The notes: generated by a model not told the origin, from the letters alone. Shown: positions 17,805 through 30,839, numbered from the stretch's first letter. The stretch is 64,000 bases of DNA from Odobenus rosmarus divergens (GCF_000321225.1 NW_004450458.1:1584807-1648806), one strand, 5' to 3'. A program made the numbers and translations.

Positions 17805-18560
17805 CTCATTCATTCATTCATCATTCAACAAATATTTATCGAGTTCTACTAGCATCAGTGATGTGCTACTATTAGATAGATACAGGGAGTTACATAGAAG
17901 CCTCTGCCCTCTTGGAGCTCATAGACTTGTGCGCTACATAGACATTAAAGAGACAAGCACACAATGTAAAGGAGAAAACAGTCTCTATGCTGATGTGGAG
18001 AATAAGGAAATGGAAGTGAACCCAATGGGATAAGTGGTTAGGGGAGAGCTCCCTGAAGTACTGAGTTAAGAGCCAAAGAGTAAGAAAAGGCTGTCCAGGT
18101 AAATAGCTGGGGAAGACACTGCAGGTGAGAAATAGCAAGTGCAAAGGCCCTGGGGCAGCAGAGCATACGTTGTCCCAGAAGGTCTAGTGCAAAGGGACAA
18201 GAAGAAACTCAGAATAAGGGTTGGAAGGGAAAGCAGGGTCTAGATTCTTGAAGTCCAAAACAAGGAATTGACATTTTATTCCAAAAGCAATGGCAAAACA
18301 TGCAAGAATTGTAAGCAGAAAAGTGACATGATCTAACTCACATTTTGAGAGGATTATATTGAAACTATGTAGACAGTGGGCTTAAGGGGGGGTTCAAGAG
18401 GCAGGGAGGCTATTGAGTCATCCAGGCAGGACAAAATGATAGTTTGGATTGGGTGGTAGCAGTGGAGATGAAGGGAAGTGGACAGATTCAAAATGCAAGC
18501 TGGAGGTAGACTCAATAGAAGTTACAGTTTGGATGTGAGATAGTAAGGAAAAGGAAAAAA
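17805..18560 (-). mobile_element. L2 LINE relic, antisense
   Basis: It opens with CATTCATTCATTCATCATTC and AACAAATATTTATCGAG (the antisense L2 terminus). It continues through CAAGTGCAAAGGCCCTGGGG and AAAAGTGACATGATCTAAC in L2 order. Confidence 0.7.
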
Positions 18561-18794
18561 TCAAGAACTCTCATTTTCTAGGTTCAACAAACTGAGTGCC
18601 ATTGGTGCCATTGTCTGAATAGCAGCAGCTGAGGAAAGAACAGTTATGATCAGTCAGTGCTTGTGAGTCATCTGAGCTATCAAATGAATATAACCCTGCA
18701 GCTCTGTGGGGAGATCTGAGCTACAGATAAAACCCAGGAACTTGCAAGTCTAAAGCTGTTTTTTAATAGCTCACCTTGTAAGATAGCCTGGAGT

Positions 18795-18984
18795 TGTGCT
18801 GTCCAATACGGTAGCCACTGGCTTTATGTGGCAATATAAATTAATTAAATAAAATTAAAAATTCAGTTCCTGAGTCATACTAACCGCATTTCCTCAGCAG
18901 CCATGTTTAGCTAGTGGCTGCTGTGTGGATAAGTGCATATATGGAATATTTCCATCCTCACAGAACTTTCTATTGGACAGTGTT
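18795..18984. mobile_element. Non-autonomous hAT element with intact inverted ends
   Basis: Perfect 10-bp terminal inverted repeats CTGTCCAATA (18799-18808) and TATTGGACAG (18971-18980) bracket a body with ACGGTAGCCACTGGC and TAGCTAGTGGCTGC. A related, more decayed copy lies at 60424-60750. Confidence 0.7.
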
Positions 18985-19353
18985 GGTATAGAAGGAGAAG
19001 AAAGGGGAATCTGGTATGGGCCATAAGGAATTCCCAATTTGTAGTTAGAGTAAGAGGATCTGACAGAGGAATGAGAATTAGTGGTCAGATAGGGAGAAAA
19101 CCAGGACAGAGAAGGGGGTCAGAGAAGCCAAAGATGAGGAGAGAAAAGTGTTCACTGGATCTGACAATATGCAAATCGTTGGTGACCATGACAAAAGCCA
19201 TTTCCGGGGTGTGATGGGGCTCAATGAGGTGGATTGGAATGGGCTGCAAGCCGATGAGATGCAAGGAGTCGGACACCTCTACTCCATGGATCACATAAAG
19301 TGGATTTCACAGTGTAAATAAAAGCCAATGTGTTTTATTAAAAGCCATGTTGA

Positions 19354-19556
19354 GGGGCACCTGGGTGGCTCAGTCATTTAAGTATCCAACTCTTGGTTTT
19401 GGCTCAGGTCATGATCTCAGGGTCGTGAGATCGGGGCCCATGTCAGGCTTCTCAGTCAGTGTGGAGTCGGCTTGTCGCTATCTCTCTGCTCCTCTCCCTG
19501 CTCGCTCTCCCTCTCAAATAAATAAAAAAATAAAATTTTTTCTAAAAAAAAAAGAA
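19354..19556 (+). mobile_element. Can-SINE
   Basis: Head GGGGCACCTGGGTGGCTCAG, a body of the older GATCTCAGGGTCGTGAGATC subtype, and tail CAAATAAATAAA plus A-run. Confidence 0.95.
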
Positions 19557-19881
19557 AAGAAATAAGTAAAAGCTCTTTTGATAGCTTCAAATTTCTTTGA
19601 GAAAAATTTGCCTTGGTGATAGGGTTGCCAGAGTTAAGAAATAATATAAAAGATTCCCTGTTAAATTGGAAATAAGGTAAATAACAAGTACATTTTGAAT
19701 AAAAGTATATTCCAAATATTGCATGGACCTACAGGAAATATTCACTATTTGTCTAAAATTCAAATTTAACTGGTTATCCTTTATCTGGCACTCCTACTTG
19801 GTGGGGATATTATAATTTCATTGTTGTTCAAAACATGGTAAATGATATTTGATGAACTAAGAAATTAAAAATGTCTTTACA

Positions 19882-20103
19882 GGGGCGCCTGGGTGGCTCA
19901 GTCCATTAAACGTCTGCCTTTAGCTCAGGTCATGATCCTGGGGTCCTGGAATCAAGCCCTACATCAGGCTTCCTGCTCAGCGGAGAGCCTGCTTCTCCCT
20001 CTTCCCTCTGCCTGCCATTCATTTCCTCTTGCTTGCGTTCTTTCCTTCTGTCTCTCTCTCTCTCAAATAAATAAATAAAATATTTTAAAACATAAAAATA
20101 AAA
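19882..20103 (+). mobile_element. Can-SINE with exact 16-bp target duplication
   Basis: A full-length copy flanked by TAAAAATGTCTTTACA at 19866-19881 and 20104-20119, identical on both sides. Confidence 0.97.
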
Positions 20104-20212
20104 TAAAAATGTCTTTACATAAAATGATTTCGTTGTTGAACTTCTACAAGGAAAAAATATTTATTTTAACTTAGTCTACTTAATGGGAGAGGATGTATTT
20201 TTATTATCTTTT

Positions 20213-20392
20213 TTTAAAAGAATTTATTTATTTGAGAGACAGAGATAGTGAGAAAGAGCATGAGTCAGTGGTGGGGGGAGAGGGAGAAGCAGGCTCCCTG
20301 GGAGCCCATCGTGCGGCTCCATCCCAGAACCCCGGGATCATGACCTGAGCCAAATGCAGCTACCTAACCGACTGAGCCACCCAGGTGCCCCA
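20213..20392 (-). mobile_element. Can-SINE
   Basis: Antisense copy from the T-run to GAGCCACCCAGGTGCCCC. The target duplication TATTTTTATTATCTTTT is identical at 20196-20212 and 20393-20409. Confidence 0.97.
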
Positions 20393-20419
20393 TATTTTTA
20401 TTATCTTTTAAAGTATAAA

Positions 20420-21950
20420 TATCATAAATAAACTTAGTAAACACTTCAAAAACCAAAAATCACCCTTTAACATTTCTATTTACAAACTACACAGAACAGA
20501 CAACCGGTGTTCCTACCACTAACTTCTTCTGCTGATAGTCACCCTATTTATTCATATTTCCATACCACTTGGTTAAAGCAAAAAAATATTCTTCTTATCC
20601 TACATCAGTAATGGATTTTCCATTAATCAGCCCATTAGAGCTGGATCTTCTGATCCTCTCTCAGACAGCTGAGCCACCCATATAACTTTGCGTTTTACGA
20701 TTGGTCTGATAAGTCTTTTGAAACATGAGGCATTCTGGGGCCCATGGAGTGAGAGAAGAGGTTGAAGAAGCCCCTTTCTGACTGTAGCCACCTGTGACTC
20801 TCCCGACTGATGCAACAGAAGGGCACTACTGAGTGAAAATGCCACCTGGCTGCCTGTGGAGACCTCTGCATGTGGAAAATAAACATTCTCTTTCGTAATG
20901 CTTCTTAAGGGTGAGGTTTTAAAAACCCCAATTGAAAAAGCCTTGCGTCCCCAGATGGCCTATTTAATAAACTGTATTACTGATCCAGGTTTCCATAAGC
21001 CACCTGAATTCCTTCTCTTAACCACCCTAAGCACTATGCTTTTAAAGATCTTTTCTGGCGATTGCCAAGATGGAGCAATAAAACCCCTTAATTCAAGGGC
21101 ACCCAGAATTACAACCATAAAGGGATGTACAGAAGTCATCTACGGAGGTCTCTGTTTTCAGACTTGAGTGCTGGCCCTGCGGGCTTCTGAAAAGAGACCC
21201 ATCATCCAGTTCTGCTTGGGGTGTCACTATCGTTGTTGCAAGAATATCACAATCATCATGGAACTCTAACACAGCCTTTTAAAATAAAGGTACAACCTTA
21301 CGTTTTGATTTTGTGATTTAAAAAAAAATGAAGTTCTTCTTAGAGAACATATCTGCCAAAATGACTGAAAAAAATTGTGACATATTCAACAGAATATATT
21401 CTTTCACCAGCTATATGCTAAGTCCTCAGTATAGGAATTGTACAAAGAAGCACAAAATGTGGTCTCTGCCTTCAAGAAATTTCTAGTAAGCAAGAGAAGT
21501 AAGACATGCCAAATCTCACGTTACATAGCAGTGAAGGCTCTCCATGATCACATGCATTTATAATATTTTAGAAATTTAAACATATAATGATGTCTCTAAG
21601 CATTTTCCCTTGCTAATTTTAGAGTGGACACCCACTGGGCACCCACCCCTGGCTGAAGCTGAGACACTTGAGAGCTTGTCGGGTAAAAAGGAGAAGAGAA
21701 AGGAGACCACTAAAGGCTGCCCACGGTCAGTCTGGAAGCAGAGGAGAGCCTTTCAACCATGCTGTTGGATTTGGTTAAGGGGATCTTAGCCTGCTGCCCA
21801 TGTGCCAGGGTCTTACACAGCTTCAGAAGGCAGCTCTCCTCCACTTCCAGGTGCACAAGATGAGCCTGCAGCATTTTGTGGTGGTAGAAAGTAAGTGCTA
21901 AACTAACAAACCAACCAAGAACAACAAAACTCCCCAACAATGGGATCATG
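20420..21950. other. Intergenic, no gene recognised
   Basis: Mixed unique sequence. Short open frames at about 20627-20886 and 20898-21167 show no known domain. Confidence 0.4.
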
Positions 21951-21959
21951 TCAAAAGGA

Positions 21960-23020
21960 CACAAAAGTCAACTGAAAGAGGTCCCAATGGCCAAAGCTGG
22001 AACAATTTTTTTAAAAATAGTCTTGTATTATAATGCAAAATATTTTTACAAATCTATGAGTCCATCCTGATATAAATATGGTCGAATAAATAAATAAACT
22101 AACAAATGGGAGAAGAGACAAATGCCCAGAATAATTCCAAATAATTTATGTAGATACTCCACCCTCAAGAAGATGGAGCATAACTCCCCATTCTTTAACT
22201 GTGGGCTGTGCACTGTGATTTCCTTCCAAATAATACTATACAGAAAGGGAAAAAGAGTAACTTTATAGTGGAAAAGTCTGACAAGCTCTCCCTCAGCCAG
22301 GTGAACAAGGCTAAAATCAACAATGAGCAGTCATGTTGATAGTATGTGCTCTTGATATGATGTGATGAAAATGTCACTTCACCTCTGTGCTTTTCCTCCC
22401 CTCCAAAATCAGAATCCCAGTCTAATCATGAGAAAAACAACAGATGAGGGGCATTGTACAAAATACCTGACCAGTCTTCCTAAAAACTGTCAAGGTCACC
22501 AAAACGAGGACAGTTTGAGAAGCTCACCATCTGGAAGAGTCTAAAGAGAAATGACAAGTAAACATAATATGGTAATCAGGATGGCATCCTGGAAAAAAAA
22601 AAAACAGGACACTGGGTAAATATTAAGGAAGTCTGAATAAAGTATGAACTTTAGTTAACAATAATGTATCAATTAATTACAACAAATGTACCACACTAAT
22701 GTAAGATGGTAATAATATGGGAAACTGAGGATGCCTGGGTGGCTCAGTCGTTAAGCGTCTGCCTTCGGTTCAGGTCATGATACCGGGTCCTGAAATCGAG
22801 CCCCACGTCAGGCTCCCTGCTCAGCGGGGAGCCTGCTTCTCCTGTTCCCTCTGCCTCACCCACCCTGCTCGTCATGCTCTCTCTCTCAAATAAATAAATA
22901 AAATCTTTAAAATAAAAATAGGGGAAGCTGGGTGCTGGCATATGTGAACTCTATACTATTTTCTCAGTAATTTTGTAACTCTAAAGCTATTCTAAAAACT
23001 AAGGTCTATATAAAGTAAAA
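21960..23020 (+). mobile_element. L1M 3' end, split by a SINE
   Basis: Sense-oriented ancient L1 3' region. AACAAATGTACCACACTAATG precedes the SINE, and the L1 ending CTCTATACTATTTTCTCAG and CTAAAGCTATTCTAAAAAC resumes after it. The left edge is approximate. Confidence 0.6.
22728..22919 (+). mobile_element. Can-SINE inside L1M
   Basis: Head GATGCCTGGGTGGCTCAGTC to tail CAAATAAATAAATAAAATC. It interrupts GGGAAACTG of the L1M element, which resumes as GGGGAAGCTGGG. Confidence 0.95.
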
Positions 23021-23763
23021 AATAAACATTCCTCCTTCCTGGATCCCAACTTTGATAGCAGAATCTCATGCACAAAGGAATGATGAAGCAGAGCCTTTCA
23101 CTAGAAGGGCGAAAATGTCCTTTTCTATGTGCCTAAAACCTTATTATTTCCCACTTCAGTGTCTATTTGAAGGCATTTTCCCATCTATGATTTTGATCAG
23201 ACTAGGGCACTGGACCAAATTTAGCAAGATGAAATTCAATGTAGTACAAGTCTTACCCTGCTATTTGGGTGGGGGTCCAACAAACAGACGAATGCAGGTT
23301 GGAATTGGTGGGTCATCAGCAGCCCCTGTGGAAAGAACTCTGGGGTTTAGCAGGCACTGTGATTCAACGGTGTAGCAAGGCTACTCGCCGACAGCAGCTT
23401 GTGAAGCAGACAGGAGCATGGCTGGACAAGATGTGGCCACAGTTACAATGAGCCACTATTGTCCCAATCATCCTCCTTGGGGGGACGTTCCTCTATCTTG
23501 TCACCTCCAGGCCCAGTTGCATGTCAGTCATGACCCAGATATGCCCATTTTGTGTGGGGGTGCTCCAGACAACCCAAATGTCATTCCCAGGCTGACAGCC
23601 TTCGTTATTGAAAAAGCCAGAGCAACCTTAGAGGACATGAATAGAATTACGCACTCAAGATAACAGCTAACATTTCTTAAGTGATTATTCTATGCCAGGC
23701 ACTATGATAAATACTTTTCACATATGACCCAATTTTATCCTCTGTCAAAAGGTATGACCACTC

Positions 23764-23873
23764 ATCATGGAATGTGCTTGAGGTTTTTCTCTTCCTCTCC
23801 CCGACTCTCCTGCTTGTGCTCTCTCCTTCTCTCTCTTTCTCTCTCAAATAAATAAATTAAAAAAAAAAAAAGA
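23764..23873 (+). mobile_element. 5'-truncated Can-SINE
   Basis: Only the 3' part is present (GTGCTTGAGGTTTTTCTC, CT-rich tract, CAAATAAATAAAT and A-run). Near-matching TATGACCACT and CATGACCACT flank it at 23754-23763 and 23874-23883. Confidence 0.7.
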
Positions 23874-24289
23874 CATGACCACTGTTCAATGCCTGAAACA
23901 CAAAGCTGAAATTACTGCTGAACAAGGGATAGCTGTGCTTACAAACCACACAGTCTCTGAGCAAGGCTGCGAGCTGCACTTGTATAGCGTTTGGGCAAAC
24001 GTCAAGTACAGAGACAGCGCATGTTCAGAAGCAGAGGTCTTAGGAATGGGTTGTTATTTAGCTCTGGAGACAGAGTAATTCAAGTAAGACAGTTGTTGGT
24101 TGGCTGACTTTCAGAAGTATGGTCAGTGGCTGTGAGGCTGTTGCTAGTTGGCTGTTTTTGAGAACTGTGATCTGTCACTGATTGGTTTACTGGTTATTGT
24201 AGCAAGTTGTCATTGATCAATTAGGATTACCTGTTGCCAAAGCCACACTATGACTGGTACTTTCCTTAAAGTGGAGTTATCTTTTTTAT

Positions 24290-24670
24290 TCTCACACCAC
24301 AGAATCCCATGATTCAGTTCCATTATCATCCTCTTCCAGAGATTTAAGAAACTGAGACTAAAAGAAGTTAAGTAACTTGTTTCAGTCACAGAATTATAAG
24401 ATGGAGGCTTAAATCCAGCTCTCTCAATTGCCAAGGCTCTGTTCTTTTTTTTTTTTTTTAAGATTTTATTTATTTATTTGACAGAGACAGACACAGTGAG
24501 AGAGGGAACACAAGCAGGGGGAGTGGGAGAGGGAGAAGCAGGCTTCCCACGGAGCAGGGAGCCCAATAGGGGGCTCGATCCCAGGACCCTGGGATCATGA
24601 CCCGAGCTGAAAGCAGACGCTTAATGACTGAGCCACCCAGGGGCCCCAAGGCTCTGTTCTTAAGCAGTGA
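24290..24670 (-). mobile_element. MIR split by a SINE
   Basis: AGAAACTGAGACTAAAAGAAG and TTAAGTAACTTG, then TTAAATCCAGCTCTC, are antisense MIR. The AAGGCTCTGTTCTT part of it became the SINE target duplication. Confidence 0.65.
24447..24647 (-). mobile_element. Can-SINE inside MIR
   Basis: Full-length antisense copy. Target duplication AAGGCTCTGTTCTT is identical at 24433-24446 and 24648-24661. Confidence 0.97.
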
Positions 24671-24834
24671 GTTATATACACTAACTGATACCAGAGATAG
24701 GTTAAGGTGGAAAAGATACTGCTCTACCTGGCACTCATCATACCTTGAGTATATTAGGTGAGGTAATAGTAACCTGGATCATATTCAGAAAATAATGAGG
24801 AAGGATGGGAAAATGAAAATAGTTTGTTGTTTGG

Positions 24835-25325
24835 TGTATTAGGGTTCTTCAGAGAGACAGAACCAATAGATAAATTTCTAGAAATATATAAGAAAGAGAG
24901 AATGAGAGAGAGAGAGAGAATGAAAGAGAGATTTTAGGGAATTGGCCAACATGATTGCAGGGCTTGGCAAATCAGAAATCTGTCAAGCAGGCCCACAGGC
25001 TGGAAATTCTGGCAAAAGTTGATGTTGGAATCATCTTGAGTCCAAATTCCACAAGGCAGCAGGCTGAAAACTCAGGCAGGGTTTCTATGCTACAATTTTG
25101 AGGCAGACTTGGATCTTTGGGCAACTTTAGTCTTTCCTCTTAAGGCCTTCACGGGACTGGTTGAGGCTCATTCACCTGATAGAGGGTAACATGCTTTACT
25201 CGAAGTCTACTGATTTAATGTTAATCACATCTATGAATACCTTCACCGAAACATCTAGAATAATTTTTGACCGAACAACTAGGGACCATAGCCTAGCCAA
25301 GTTACTCATAAAATTAACTGTCACA
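24835..25325 (+). mobile_element. Ancient interspersed repeat with TG...CA ends (family uncertain)
   Basis: It begins TGTATTAGGGTTCTTCAG and ends TTAACTGTCACA. Landmarks are CAGAACCAATAGAT, GGGAATTGGCC and ATGTTAATCACATC. The TG...CA ends suggest an LTR, but no retroviral coding sequence adjoins it. It is homologous to 27053-27475. Confidence 0.55.
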
Positions 25326-25329
25326 CTTG

Positions 25330-27050
25330 ATAAAGGTGGATTCAAGGGACCAGGGATATTTAGCTAGAAGAAAAGACTTAGATAGGACATGATAAAGTCT
25401 AGAAATATTTAGATGTAATCTCACACAGAGATGGAATTAAGTACTATAGTGCAGAGTGTAGGGGCATGGTCTTCACCCAAAACTGCAAATAGTGAGCATA
25501 AGAAAGGATGCTGCCCATGCCTGCACAGCTGTATAGTGGGGGCTGGTGTTTGGGCCCAGCACTCTTGTGCACTGTGAACATGGGGCAGGCAGCTCCTTTT
25601 GTGGGAAGACTGGAGGGCTGCAGCCCCTTTCCCTCAGAGTATCTCGAATCTCTCCTTCTTGCTTATGGACAAATGTCCTAAATTACTTGGAAGACTTGTA
25701 TGGCAACATAGGAAATATGTGCTTTACAATCCGAAATAAGTAAGAGTGAAGGTGGGACAGAAAACAGGATGTCTTCTAGAAGTTTCCTCAGAAGCAACCC
25801 ATTGAAGGTAAAGAGGAAAAGACTGGAGAAAAATGCGCCGGATTAAGCAAAAGTATTTTGTTATCATAGAGCCTTTTCCATGGGCCTTGGAATCCATGAA
25901 TCAAGCTACGCCCTCTGAAACTGAGCACATCCTTAGAAGGAAGATAGGAGGTAAGACTCCAACATTTCAAATATCGATTTCCATCACACATCCCCTGTTT
26001 TGTATTTCTTCATGACTCGTTCAGTACAAGAGCTCAACTCCAATTTACAAACTGCCTATCCATAAAACATAGCTTAAAATACTTACACTTTGGAGTCTGG
26101 ATATATTTTGACAAAATTTAATTAGCATAACATAAGATTAGATAAGATTATGCATTGTAAAAACTAAAACATTTTATATGGAGAAGAAAAGAGGACTAAT
26201 AATATGCAAAGGTAATATAAAAGACTTTGTCTACTCATCAAAATGGTAAGTTTACTGTAGTTACCTGTAATTCTTACTCTGCTACTAGCAATCTGGTAGC
26301 CAATGACATTCTTCTACACTCTGCACTGCTGGTGGAAAATATTGGAGATGCATCTGTGATTGTCAGCTACGGCCAGGAGACCCCGGAGGTTCGGTTCTCT
26401 GGTGAGAAAGTTGCCTTGAGTTTGTGAAATGAGCCATTTGCTGAGTTTGAAGGGAGTAGCAAGTGGTGACAGAATACCAAATGCTATCGGTGACCTGTAT
26501 CAGTTGTGCAAGTGCCAGGAAAATAATTTCAAGGTGATTTCTCAGGTATTTGTAATAGATTATAAATCAAAAATGGCTGCTGGCTGATAACATCATGCAC
26601 TTCACCTTGAACGTGTAGGGTATTCTTTGGACTGTAGATATGGAAGCTCTCAAAAGACATAAACATGTCTTTTTTAATCCAGCAAAGAATGGAAAAATCT
26701 AATTTGAACTTCTATAACTACCTCTTCTTCTTTAAACTGTTCTCCAAGGGAAATTCTCAAGTAAGAAACCAATTCTAAAATGTAAAAATAGAGTAAGGGA
26801 TGAAATCTCCATTCTTTTACTGGACATTTGCAATGGTAGGTGACCCTGCTACACTGCAGGATTCAATGGACAGCAAGGGATATTTGTGAAGTAGGAATAC
26901 TTTCTAAAAGTTGCATTCACAGCTTTTTGGGTCCCTAAATAATTCTGGCATCGTAACCTGTTAGAGTCTACTCTCCACTCCCACTCAATTGGCTGTGGAA
27001 TCACAGATTCTTCATGCCAGGTTATGCAGACGCTCCCAGGAAAAGGTCTG
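25330..27050. other. Intergenic, no gene recognised
   Basis: No splice-bounded exon, RNA gene or clear repeat. Open frames here are short and unsupported. Confidence 0.4.
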
Positions 27051-27052
27051 TG

Positions 27053-27475
27053 AAAGTCAGGGTTCTCCAGAGAAACCAAGAGATTGTGGATATAGGTATA
27101 TATGTGTGTATATATGAATGCAGGTACTACACACACATACACATACACACACACATTTACTTTAAGGAATTGCCTTGTGTGATGTGGGGGCTGGCAAGTC
27201 TGAAATCTGTAGAGTAGGCTGGCAGGCTGGAAACTCAGCAGGATTTGATTCTACCTCAGTAGTCTTGAGGTAGAACTCCTTCTCAGAGAAACCTGTTTTT
27301 CCTCTTAAGGCGTTCAACTGATTAGATGAGACCCACTCACTTTTGGAGGGTAATCTCCTTCAAGGTTAACTGATTGTGAATGTTAATCACATTGACAAAC
27401 TACCTTCACAGCACATCCAGGTTAGTGTTTGACTAAACAACTGGGCATCAGAGCCTAGCCCAGTGGACACATACT
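27053..27475 (+). mobile_element. Second copy of the 24835 repeat family
   Basis: CAGGGTTCTCCAGAGAAACC, an internal TG/CA-rich patch, CCTCTTAAGGCGTTCAACTG and GTTTGACTAAACAACTGGGC correspond in order to the copy at 24835-25325. Same orientation, with substantial divergence. Confidence 0.55.
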
Positions 27476-27519
27476 TCAAATGGGACCCCATCACAGGGTC
27501 ATTGGCTGAGGGCGCTCCA

Positions 27520-27890
27520 ATGTCCACTCTTGTCCCAACTGCCTGGAAAACCCTTCCCTGAGATACTCACATGGCTGGTTCTTCTGGCCATTTCATTCTC
27601 AGCTCAAATGTTGTCTTCACAGGAGTTTCCACGACCATCTATTCTTATCCAGCTCCCTTTCCACCTCCCTTCTTTCTATCCCCATGCCCTGTTTCATTTT
27701 CTTCATGGAAATTTTATTTTCTTCGTGGAGTTGTGTTGTTTTTTTTTTTTTTTATTGTTTCTCTGTCCCACCAGAATGTAAGGTCTATTACAGCAGGTCC
27801 ATGACTATCTCATTCATCATTTGCTCATGTCCAGAACAGTCCTGGCATAGAACAGGTACTCACGCAGTCAATATCTGTACAATTAATCAA
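27520..27890 (+). mobile_element. L2 LINE 3' relic
   Basis: CAACTGCCTGGAAAACCCTTC, CAGCTCAAATGTTGTCTTC, CCACCAGAATGTAAGGTC and CAGTCCTGGCATAGAACAGG follow the L2 3' order. An internal T-run has expanded. Confidence 0.7.
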
Positions 27891-27899
27891 TAGAGCCAA

Positions 27900-29286
27900 T
27901 GAGGCATGTAACTCATTCTATTGTTAAATAGCTAATTTACAAGAAACTTATGAAAATGTTGTTACTTACGCTAACCTGAAATTGCCTCTAGATGAAAAGC
28001 CATCCCTTAGTCCTAGATTTATCTTTTGGACCACCCAAAATTATTCTGTTTCTCATTCTATATCTTTAAGCATTTGGATACAGTATTTTTGGCTCCTATT
28101 AATTGTTTCCTATCCAGGCTAAATGGCTTCAATACCTCCTATATTATGGTTTCCAGAGTCTCCCCTGATTTGTTTGTATCCAAATGAAAGACCGCTCTCT
28201 TAAGGAAGGCTGCCAGAGTGGGACATATTATTCTGGGCATGTTGTGAGCAGCACAAGTAGTAAGATTGCTACTTCCAAGACCTGAGCATTATAACTCCAT
28301 TAATTTGACCTAATGGATCATTATCATTTGTAGGAGTCATATCACACTCCTAAATACACAGAAACATGCCTCTTGATGGTGACTAGAAATTTACTGAACA
28401 CCTGTCTGTGCTGAGCACAGTACATTGTGGGATTTTAAAATATATGTATCTGTCTCAAGAAGTTTATAATCCAAGAAGAAGAAAAAACTACTACACATAA
28501 TCAGAATTTTCAGAGCTGGAAGAAAGTTTCAAGGACATCTAGTCTCATCCTCTCTGTTGATGGAAAAGGCAGGGGGGCCCCAGGGTAGCCAGTGATGAAA
28601 TGATAATAAGCAAGACAGAAGAGAATGTAATTGAGTGATCAATCATGTGGTGTGGACAATAAGAGCAGTGAAAGAAATTCAGAGGGGTAAGAAAATCAGT
28701 GGCACTTTGAGGGGCTGGTAAGAACCTCACAGAAGAAGGAAGCCTGGGCCTTGGGGTATGGAGAGAATTTGACAGATGGAGGACAGAGAAAGCTTTTGGG
28801 AAAAGTGAGCCCCTGAGAGGTCACCAAACAGGACAGAGCATGGCATGTTCTTGAGACAAACTCACAAGAATAGATGGTATTTGTATAAAATACCAATATG
28901 TTACATAATATGTAATTAATTAAATTATGAAAATAGACTTTGTAAATGTAATATTAAGGTTTTACAGAAAGCCTACAGTCTAGGGAGAGCCCTTAGCAGA
29001 CACCAGATAATATGAGCTAAACTCTATGGATAATTCAAATGTAAGTATCAAGAAGAAGCAGTGAACAGTGATAACTAACCACATATCAAAAAATGTGTAT
29101 ATCACTGTGTTATTTATATGATATTTTTTCTTCTAAAGCCCTAAGAGTACTAGAGAGTAGCAATAGTCCAGTGAACATGGTAGAAAAATAACAGTGTTTA
29201 GAAAAGAAGAAACTGATTCACAGAAAAGAATTTGGGTTTTCTAAGTTTTCTTCTGACTTTATTCTCTACAATTGTCGTAGCACAAT
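27900..29286. other. Intergenic, no gene recognised
   Basis: AT-rich, no exon or RNA gene seen. Part around 28375-28560 may be an old MIR or L2 piece. Confidence 0.35.
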
Positions 29287-29366
29287 CTGAAAAAAGAAAG
29301 AGAGAAAGAGAGAGGGGAGGAGGAAGGAAGGAGGGGGAGGAAGGAAAAAGGGAAGGAAAGAAGGAT
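29287..29366. repeat. Polypurine GA/GGAA tract
   Basis: About 80 bases that are almost all purine (GAAAGAGAG, GGAGGAAGG, GGAAGGAAAG). Confidence 0.9.
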
Positions 29367-29822
29367 TTAAATCCTGTATTCTAGAGGTGGTTGCACAACA
29401 TCGTGAATGTATTAAGTGCCACTGAATTGTTCACTTTAAAATGGCTAATTTATATTATGTAAATATCAGCTCAATTTTTAAAAAATCTGTGTTACAAGTT
29501 CAGAGGAGGTATTATAATAATATGGAAATAGAGACACCTACAATTTTTTCTCTTATTGGTTTATAAAAACAACGCCTACATTTACTCATTGGATTCAGAT
29601 GATTCAGTAGTACACTGGTCTCGAATTTGGGGTGGAGCAGTATAGTGCTATGGAAATACCTCTGAATCCAGAATTAAAAAAAAAAAAACCCTGTATATAA
29701 TTATGGTCTTGAAACTGGCTATGTACCTTAGATTGAGTCATGTAATCACCTTGAATGTACTTTCTGCATTAGTACAATGGAGATAGAACTGTTGTAAGGA
29801 TCAGCTATGGCAATGCTATGTA

Positions 29823-30830
29823 TATTCATTCAACAAATATGTTTGGAGCTCCTACTGTGTGCTAGACATTGCCTTGACACTGGAGATAGAGCAGAGGACA
29901 ACTGGCTCAAATCCCTGCCCTCACTGAGTTTACATGCCTGTCATGGAGAATGATGATGCACAAGATCTCAATACAAATATATATAGTATGGCATCTAGTG
30001 ATAACTGCTAAATAAGGAAACAGAGCAGACAAGGGAGATTGAAAAGCATGTGTTAGTAGGAGGTGTGCACATTTAGATGGAGAGGTCACTAAGAATGAGC
30101 CCTTTGGGTTAAGATCTGAAGAAAATGCAAAGGCTGGCCATGTAGATAAATGGGGTAAGAACATTCCAGGAGAGAGAATAGCCAGTGTTCAGCATGTTTG
30201 GAACAGCCAGTTTGCTGTACCTGGATAAGTAAGGGGAGAGTAGTACAGATAAGGTAGGGCCTTTTAGATCTTTATAAGAACTGTGACATAGGACTGACAG
30301 AAGAAAACATTGGAGGGTTTTGAGCAGAGGGTCTTCATCTAATATGTGTTTTAACAGAATTGCTCCAGCTGTTGTGTTGGGAATAGATTGAAGAGGGATA
30401 AGCATAGAAGCAGAGCAACAAGTTGGAAGGTTACTGCAATGATATGGGTGAGAAATGATGGTGGTTTGAACCAGGGGTGCTGAGATGTGGTTAAGTTCAG
30501 GGCATATCACAAAGGTAAAGCCTTTGGATTTTGCTGTAAAGAGGAGGAGAGAGAAGATTTGAGGATGACACACCAAATATTTAATCCGACAACTGAAATC
30601 ATGGGATTGCCATTAGCTGAGATAGGAAAGGCTGATGGAGGAACACTTTGGGCAAATGCAGAAGGAGAGAGTATCAGGAGCTCACTTTTGAACATGTTAA
30701 GTTCAAGCTATTAGATTTCTAAGTGAAGCATTGAAGAGGCAGTTGGGTATATGAGCCTAGAGTTCAGGACGGAGGCACAGGCTGGAGACACAAATTTGGG
30801 AATTGTTGGCATATAATGATACTTGGCATT
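29823..30830 (-). mobile_element. L2 LINE relic, antisense, about 1 kb
   Basis: TTCATTCAACAAATATGTTTGG, CCTACTGTGTGCTAGACATTG, GTAGGGCCTTTTAGATC, CTCCAGCTGTTGTGTTGGG and CATGTTAAGTTCAAGC appear in antisense L2 order. The 155-residue minus-strand frame at 30109-30576 is repeat-derived. Confidence 0.75.
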
Positions 30831-30839
30831 CATAGATTG

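Noticed and set aside
30109..30576. 155-residue minus-strand frame
   Set aside because: It coincides with an antisense L2 relic and is explained by that repeat.
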